Source: Lathyrus oleraceus
Taxonomy: Eukaryota; Streptophyta; Magnoliopsida; Fabales; Fabaceae
Reading direction: 5' to 3'
NCBI RefSeq assembly: GCF_024323335.1
Contig: NC_066581.1
Location: 38,456,699 to 38,520,698 of the forward strand
Length of the DNA: 64,000 nucleotides
A program made the position numbers and the translations under genes. Numbering within the stretch: the stretch's first letter is position 1; every line of letters starts with the position of its first letter. The notes under the pieces were generated by a model, which was not told the origin of the DNA, searched no databases, and was given only the letters and a program-made list of their open reading frames with translations. This document shows, piece by piece, positions 58,276 through 64,000 of this stretch.

Positions 58276-61200
58276 TTAAACTGACACGGTAAAGAGGTAT
58301 ATCTTTAAAACAACGGATAGAGCCAACTGCAGCAGAAAAATGCCAGCAACAATGAAGAACCACTGTTCCCCAGCTGACTTGATATGAGCCCGTAGGTTAA
58401 GTGCGACAAATGTCGCTGACATGAACCCTGCCACACCTGCAATCACCCATCTGAAAATATCCAGTGGGACAATTGACATGCACTGCACCAAACAAAGGGT
58501 TTCACATGTGAGGATAGAATGCCTTGAAGATGTCAAACTATATATATACCTCTTTTAAATAAAAGGGAGAAAGTAGAAAGTGACTTACCAGAGCTGGAAT
58601 AAAGATAAACAGGGAATATCCATATAAGCAGAATAGTTGAACAAGTCCCGCCGGTACAGAGAAGTACTTGAGGATTACATACAGGCAAAGAGGAACGATA
58701 GTAACATAGCCGTAAAACAAACCAGCAGACCAAGTCACCAGATTTATGTCATAGTTCCATTCCTGATCCTTCAGCTTGTGTGCTATATATGTCACAAATG
58801 TTCCCATAGACGCTGCTAGAAATATTAATGTAGTACAAATCCAGAATGGTCCATACCTGAGTACATTCATGGTGAACTAAAAATTACATGCTGCCACACA
58901 GCTAAAAGAACAAGTTTACTCCTTTTTAATAAGGCAAAACTACAGAGTATGTTTCCTTCAAAGTTAAAAAATGGGTAACATCCTCTTCCTAGAACACCAG
59001 TATACATTGTTTGTTTCCACAAATAAACAAGAAACTAAACAAAACTGGTAGATAATTGAATTGGAGCAGAATAGAAAGAGCATTAGCCATGGAATCAAAT
59101 TCATAACCAGCATAGGAGTGGCTCTTAATTGATGCCATTCAAGCTTTTAGGAGTGGACTACTTATAGCAGAAACAAATATTGCTGGATATTAACTAGTCT
59201 ATATGCCTCTATGGCTTAAGTAGCTATTTAATCCCAGTAATATGCACCAATTTTAGCTATAATCCCTATAAACCTATAACAAATGCTTCCCGGTTTGAAT
59301 CCCTAAAGTAAAAATTGCTTTTGGTCCTTGTTTTGGTTTAAGCCAATGTCCATACGTTGGAATTAATCTCCTTAATATGTAGATCATATTGATGTTAATC
59401 CCAGGAAAGGGAATTATATAGGAATTGATTCTAACATTGACAAAGTATTGCATGGATTAAAACCAATACAACAATGAGCAAAAGGAAATTTTATGTTTCA
59501 TGAAAGGAAACTACAAGATATTTTTTTAGGGATTAAACCAAAAATACGGATTTAGATTTTCTCCCACAAAACTTCTCTACATCTCTCTCTCTCATGTCGT
59601 TTGTCTATCTACCTCTCTCAATTATTTTCTCACTTAATCACCCTGTCATTTTATCTTATATTTCTCTCCTTTCACTCACAATTTTTCTGTTGGAGAGGGA
59701 TGCATATGGGAGAGGATCCAAACCCAAAAAAACTGTATAGTACGAAGTTATTTAAACCCTGGCTAGCTAATATGCATAAACTAAACAACCTTACTGCTTA
59801 AAATCATCTCTTTTGATTACAAAACGTAAGAGCTAATAGGTTTACTTGGTACGAGCAAACCAATAATAACTTATTAGCGATACAATATATAACACAGCTG
59901 TTTATTATGCTAGTTTCCATTGTAAACTTCTTCACAATGATAAACAGGTAAAAGATAGTTCACTCCCAGCACACCTCCGCTTCAAATAAAGGTGAAACAT
60001 AATATACTCGAGCATAAAACCCAAAATCACCAAGTGTTATAGATCATCATTAGTGCCTTCTACATCATTTTGGCTCACAAGACATTAGCATCTAAGGATT
60101 GGTCACAACTCACACCATTTTAGCTACACTTTTTCTTCATAAAAATGATATTAACAATATTCACACTGAATACTGAGATATTTCATAACTCATGAGTAAA
60201 GTATTATTACTTTGATGTGTCAATTAAATGAGAAAAAAAATTCTACTTACAAATCAGGGTTGGTAGAAGTTTTTTCATTAAAAGTTCCTCTGAATGGAAA
60301 AAGTGAGTCTATAATCCTCTCTAGAACATCTGAAGTGTCGACATCAAAGTATGGTTTGTAAGAAGCAACTGCAAAAGTTTGAAGCCAACCACCCTGCTGA
60401 GGTTCATCAGAAGAACCACCAGATACAGGTTTTGAAAATGAATCTGCATAAAATGAGTCAACCAGTTTAACATGAACATGTTAGAATGATAACCAAGAAA
60501 GCTAATTAAACATCATAACTTAAACCATAAATTGCCAAAAGCACAAATGCCGATGTTATAAATAGTAAGCATAAACCCATATTACCCTCACGTTTCTTTC
60601 TTCCAGACATATCTTTCTAACTTCCATCAGACAATTACATATACAGAATAGCTTAACTCAATGTATCATGCAGGTGTATCAAGTAAATGATGCTGAACAA
60701 TAAAAGGATTAACAAGTTCATGAAAGACAAAGCTAGATTCACAGGAGTGTTACTTAGCATAGCAATATATCAAAACCTGTCAAGTACCAAAATCAGTTAT
60801 ACACAAATCCCCGTGACGTCGTTTCATCTATTACTCCCTCCGGAATGAAATATAAGCAAAATGTACTTCATATTTTTCTCAACATACGTAATTTGATTAA
60901 ATGTGATCTAACTACCTTTTTAACATGTGTAATTTGATCAATTTTACTTATATTTCATTCCAGATAGAATATGTTGTCATATCTAGATTATTCAACTAAG
61001 AAAATCCTCACACCCAGATTCTAATATATATAACAACCATTAATAATATTAATTGCACATTAGCTAGCTATGATGGATTAGTGAAAACTCATCCCCGTAC
61101 ACACAATAACAATAACAACAATAACAACAACAACAACCAAGCCTTCTCCCACTAAGAGGGATCGGTTACATGGATTAACTTTCGCCATAATGTTCTATCT

Positions 61201-62249
61201 AAGACTATGCCTCTACCCAAATCGTTAATCTCAAAATCTTTCTTAATAACTTCTCTTGTAGTCTTTCTAGATCTTCCTCTTCTAGTTGTTTGACTTCTCT
61301 TCATCTGATCTACTCTCCTTACTAAATAATCTCCAGGTTTTCTCTCTAGATTCACAAACCACCTAACATGCTTCTATCCAAATTATTAAACTCAAGATCT
61401 TTCTTAATAACTTCTCTTATAGTCTTTTTATGTCTTCCTCTTCCTCTAATTGTTTGACTTTTCTTTATCTGATCTACTCTCCTTATCAAAGAATCTCCGG
61501 ATCTTCTCTCTACACGCTCAAACACCTTAGTCTATTTTTCCACTATCTTCTCTACTATAGGTGCTATCCCAATATTATTTCATTTCTAAGCATATCCTTT
61601 CCCATCTTAACCATACACATCCAACGCAATCCTCATCTCTGATACTACATTCCCACTCACAGTCAAATAAAATATCATACTAAAAATGGGATCAGTAATG
61701 AGCAAAAAAACTAGCTAAATGCATCTGAACCAAAACAACGTAACAAAAAACTTTAAGAGCAACAAGCTCATACCATCTGCATCTCGAGGTGGTCTAGAAC
61801 CACCGGTAATCTTCCCATGAGCTTGTGATGGAGGAAATGTCTGAAGATTTGAATCTACAAAAATGAAAAGCATTCAACCATCAAATCAATTACAGTGAAA
61901 TCAACTCATCATTCACGTTAGAAAGAACAGATTCAAATGAAAATCACTTATGCAATTGAAATGCAGTACAATTGAAAATCGTAGAGTTTTCAGCTATCAG
62001 AATCCGATCTATTCAATTGAACTGAATCGATTAACAAAATCGGAAAGAAATAGAAGTTACGAAGAGTTTGTACCGGTGAATTTGACGGTGACAGGTGGTG
62101 GATCTGGAACGGCCTGAAAGAAATGAGAGTGAAAACGGAAAGATGGAATTTGGATGGAAAGAAAAAGAAAAGAAAGAAAATCTAACCGGAACAGATCCTT
62201 GTAACTGTTGATTATTAATCGTTGAATATTTTCCTCCTGATGTCATCAT
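58276..62249 (-). CDS. Yip1-domain (YIPF) Golgi membrane protein, six exons, 283 aa
   Basis: A Rab-interacting Yip1-family protein of ER-Golgi/trans-Golgi membranes, needed for vesicle traffic. Minus-strand exons are 62249-62187, 62113-62074, 61854-61774, 60443-60251, 58856-58589 and 58482-58276. Every junction is GT-AG, and the total is 852 bases. The N-terminal half is soluble and Pro/Ser/Gly-rich (AVPDPPPVTVKFTD, GGSRPPRDADD). NPDLYGPFWI is the conserved family motif just before the first of five transmembrane segments (FWICTTLIFLAASMGTFV, WSAGLFYGYVTIVPLCLYVI, VQLFCLYGYSLFIFIPAL, RWVIAGVAGFMSATFVAL, WFFIVAGIFLLQLALSVVL). The protein starts MMTSGG; the second Met (62246) may be used. Intron 3 (60444-61773) holds a MITE and an RTE LINE piece, and intron 4 is 1394 bases. 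Most like YIPF1/2 homologues. Confidence 0.94.
58857..60250 (-). other. Large intron 4 of the Yip1 gene
   Basis: 1394 bases, AT-rich, GT (gtaagtag) to AG (gtactcag). The plus-strand frame at 59601-59801 is compositional. No repeat or gene was identified. Confidence 0.75.
60834..60969. mobile_element. Stowaway-like MITE in intron 3 of the Yip1 gene
   Basis: A 136-base element starts ctccctccggaatgaaatat and ends with its imperfect inverse (tatttcattccagatagaa). It is flanked by TA on both sides (60832-60833 and 60970-60971). The terminal CTCCCTCC and TA duplication define Stowaway (Tc1/mariner-derived) MITEs. It has no coding capacity. Confidence 0.88.
61105..61660 (-). mobile_element. RTE-type LINE 3' fragment in intron 3 of the Yip1 gene
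   Basis: Minus-strand coding tail of an RTE LINE: VRRVDQMKRSQTTRRGRSRK, EVIKKDFEINDLGRGIV, DRTLWRKLIHVTDPS, then a caacaac-rich 3' end (61105-61140 on the + strand). The segment coding for VRRVDQMK...EVIKKD appears twice in tandem (about 61215-61355 and 61375-61520). Upstream RT pieces are at 61520-61660. It is 5'-truncated, as RTE insertions commonly are, and is related to 32398-33817. Confidence 0.88.
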
Positions 62250-62455
62250 TTCTTCTTCTTCTTCTGATCACAGATCCACAGATCTATTTCTTCTTCTTTC
62301 TTCTTTCTTTTGTTCTACACTCTCTCAGTTTTGATTTTTTTTCTTTCTTTCTTTTCTTTACTCAGACAAATCTATGTTCGGTGGATTACGCTACTCAGTT
62401 TTCGTTGCAAGTATAAACTGGATCAGTTTACTCGACATGTGCAATGGGCCTAGCC
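62250..62455 (-). promoter_or_regulatory. Promoter and 5' UTR of the Yip1 gene
   Basis: On the minus strand, purine-rich GAA/AGA repeats (62250-62350) form the leader. No TATA box is clear. Only about 200 bases separate the start codon from the MULE that follows, so the transposon end may lie in the promoter. Confidence 0.45.
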
Positions 62456-64000
62456 TATTTAGGCAAATATTATTTGCACCTCCACTTTTTTTCTACCAAA
62501 TTGTCCCACTTTTTTCTCCAACAGGATATGCTTCGATAAAAGGTGTTCCAATAGCTTTTAACTTGTCACCCATATTATACCGGAGTATCCTCAAAATTCC
62601 AAATTTTCCAAATATCCTTCCTAATATTTACCGATCAATTTTTTTCTTCAATATTTCACTTTTTCTAACATACACAAGCGGAATTTTTTATAGTTGTTTT
62701 GAAATTTCTAGTACACCATTTGTTTTTGTATTTTTCAAAACTCACACATTTATACCGGAAACCTGAGAAAAAATGGCCGTTATTTGTTATCCAATATCGA
62801 AAATTTTCAAATTTTCGAAGAAAAAATATAAAAGCTTTCGAAAATTTACAAATTTTCGATATACCGAATTTTTTTGAATATATTTGAAATTTTCGGTAAC
62901 AAAGCAGAAATTGGGGGGAATGCTTTATTTGTGTAGTCCGGAGTCGGCAGGATCATCTACAGATTCGTGTAGCGATTGTACGCAGTTCTTCACCACAGAC
63001 AAAATATGTTTTCTATGTAACAAGTTTAAAATATTTTCTCCCACTTATATGATATTGATATTATACTTTTTATGTGATGTAAATGACAAATATTTGACTC
63101 TTGATCTGAAGTATTAGCTTGTGCAAAGAATATGATATTATAGTTATGATTGTTCGTTCTAATACTGCAAATAGCCAACGAGGTAGGAAAGATAAATTAA
63201 TTATGGGTTGTGAGAGATGAGGAAATTATAAAAGAAAGAATACATCTAAAAGCAGTAAATCCTCAAAGGACACTTATAGTATGAAAGTGAAATGCCCTTT
63301 TAGACTGAGATCTGCATCGAGTGGTAGTAGTTGGAAGATAATGGTTAGGTATGGGTTTCAGAATCATAAACTATTTAAAGATTTAGATGGTCATGACATA
63401 TTGGACCATCTAAAAGTTCATGAGAGACAGTTTGTGAATGACATGACGAAGTACAATATGACTCTACAGTACATAGCTTCTGCTTTGAAAGACAAAGATC
63501 CAGAAAACCTCACCAGTGTTACCCAAGTGTATAAATCTAGAGCTACATACAATACGAGCAAGCAAGATTCATTGACGGAAATGCAAATGTTGTTGACTCT
63601 TATTCATAAAGAAAAATATATGTGTTGGACAAGAAATAGGAAAGACTCAAATGTTATTGTTGATATCTTCTATACACATCCTGATTTAGTTAAGTTATTG
63701 AATATGTTTCACTTGGTGTTGATTTTTTATTATACATACAAGATAAATAGGTAATGTGAATTGTGATCATACCTTGATATCATTTCGACATACTTTGATT
63801 TATCAGATTTTTTATTATTTGCATCGTGATCATACAGGTATCGGCTACCAATGCTTGAAATTGTTGGTGTTATGTCAACAAAATTAATATTTTCGATAGG
63901 TTTTGCCTATTTGGAGCATGAAAGGGAGGAGAACTTCAAATGGACACTAGAAAATCTCAAAGAGTTGTTCTTTTCCGGGACAACACATGGGTTACCTTGT
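62456..64000 (+). mobile_element. Mutator-like element (MULE), 5' part, runs off the window
   Basis: The element seems to begin near 62456-62470 (gcaaatattatttgcacctc). A long untranslated leader has AT-rich palindromic blocks at 62795-62890 (cgaaaattttcaaattttcg type), followed by the transposase gene from about 63140. The terminal inverted repeat and target duplication cannot be checked because the right end is outside the window. Confidence 0.65.
63140..64000 (+). pseudogene. MULE transposase with FAR1-like N-terminus (partial, probably inactive)
   Basis: The N-terminal FAR1/WRKY-GCM1-like region reads VRSNTANSQRGRKDKLIMGC, with an in-frame TGA at 63218-63220. It continues KVKCPFRLRSASSGSSWKIM and QNHKLFKDLDGHDILDHLKV. 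The MULE region includes DSLTEMQMLLTLIHKEKYMC, DIFYTHPDLVKLLN and YTYKINR. After an 87-base GT-AG intron (63751-63837) it reads YRLPMLEIVGVMSTKLIFSI and FAYLEHEREENFKWTLENLK, to the window edge. The first catalytic Asp of the DDE triad, normally in LIDSTYKTNRY, is Tyr here. Stop plus lost Asp imply a dead transposase, although the rest is open. Confidence 0.85.

Noticed and set aside
59601..59801. 66-codon plus-strand frame inside the Yip1 intron
   Set aside because: It falls wholly inside a well-supported intron, in a ctctct/tttctc-rich tract, and shows no domain.

Overview
This is nuclear DNA from a flowering plant, most likely a legume of the pea, vetch, faba bean or Medicago group. The AT-rich intergenic DNA, the dense nested retrotransposons (an Ogre-like LTR, a SIRE/Maximus-type Copia element with a pol-distal extra ORF, Athila and chromovirus pieces, L1 and RTE LINEs) and the split GT-AG genes all point there. 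The species is inferred from style only, without any search.

Layout. 1-1615: decayed repeat and an Ogre-like LTR end. 1777-21473: a three-level nest. An old L1-type LINE (minus strand) holds a 13.1-kb Copia element (5233-18340, duplicated target GAATT), which itself holds a 1.87-kb solo LTR (12161-14034, duplicated target CCTAG). 21.9-30.2 kb: two 3.7-3.9-kb direct repeats, each carrying two consecutive broken exons of a kinesin-14 motor domain. 30.2-33.8 kb: Athila protease/RT debris and an RTE LINE. 35.7-38.4 kb: an intact NF-YC transcription-factor gene. 39.4-49.4 kb: a second repeat belt with MULE and plant-mobile-domain remnants, a dead Copia copy, an LTR-like stretch and an AT-hook gene fragment. 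49.9-62.3 kb: a gene-rich island with mevalonate kinase (five exons), a glucose/ribitol dehydrogenase-like SDR (four exons, minus), a GPI-anchored protein (two exons), a small single-exon CLE peptide precursor (minus) and a Yip1-family Golgi membrane protein (six exons, minus). 62.5-64 kb: the 5' part of a Mutator-like element whose transposase runs off the window.

The host genes are unrelated single-copy functions (flowering and embryo transcription, isoprenoid synthesis, seed/ABA-type SDR, cell-surface protein, peptide hormone, secretory trafficking) and do not form a pathway or cluster. All host splice models given here were worked out by hand, and the reading frame closes through every GT-AG junction. 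The most notable items are the unlisted-looking CLE peptide gene at 56844-57053, the duplicated captured kinesin exons, the exactly resolved triple nest and the non-membrane extra protein of the Copia element. No RNA genes, CRISPR arrays or bacterial-type features were seen.
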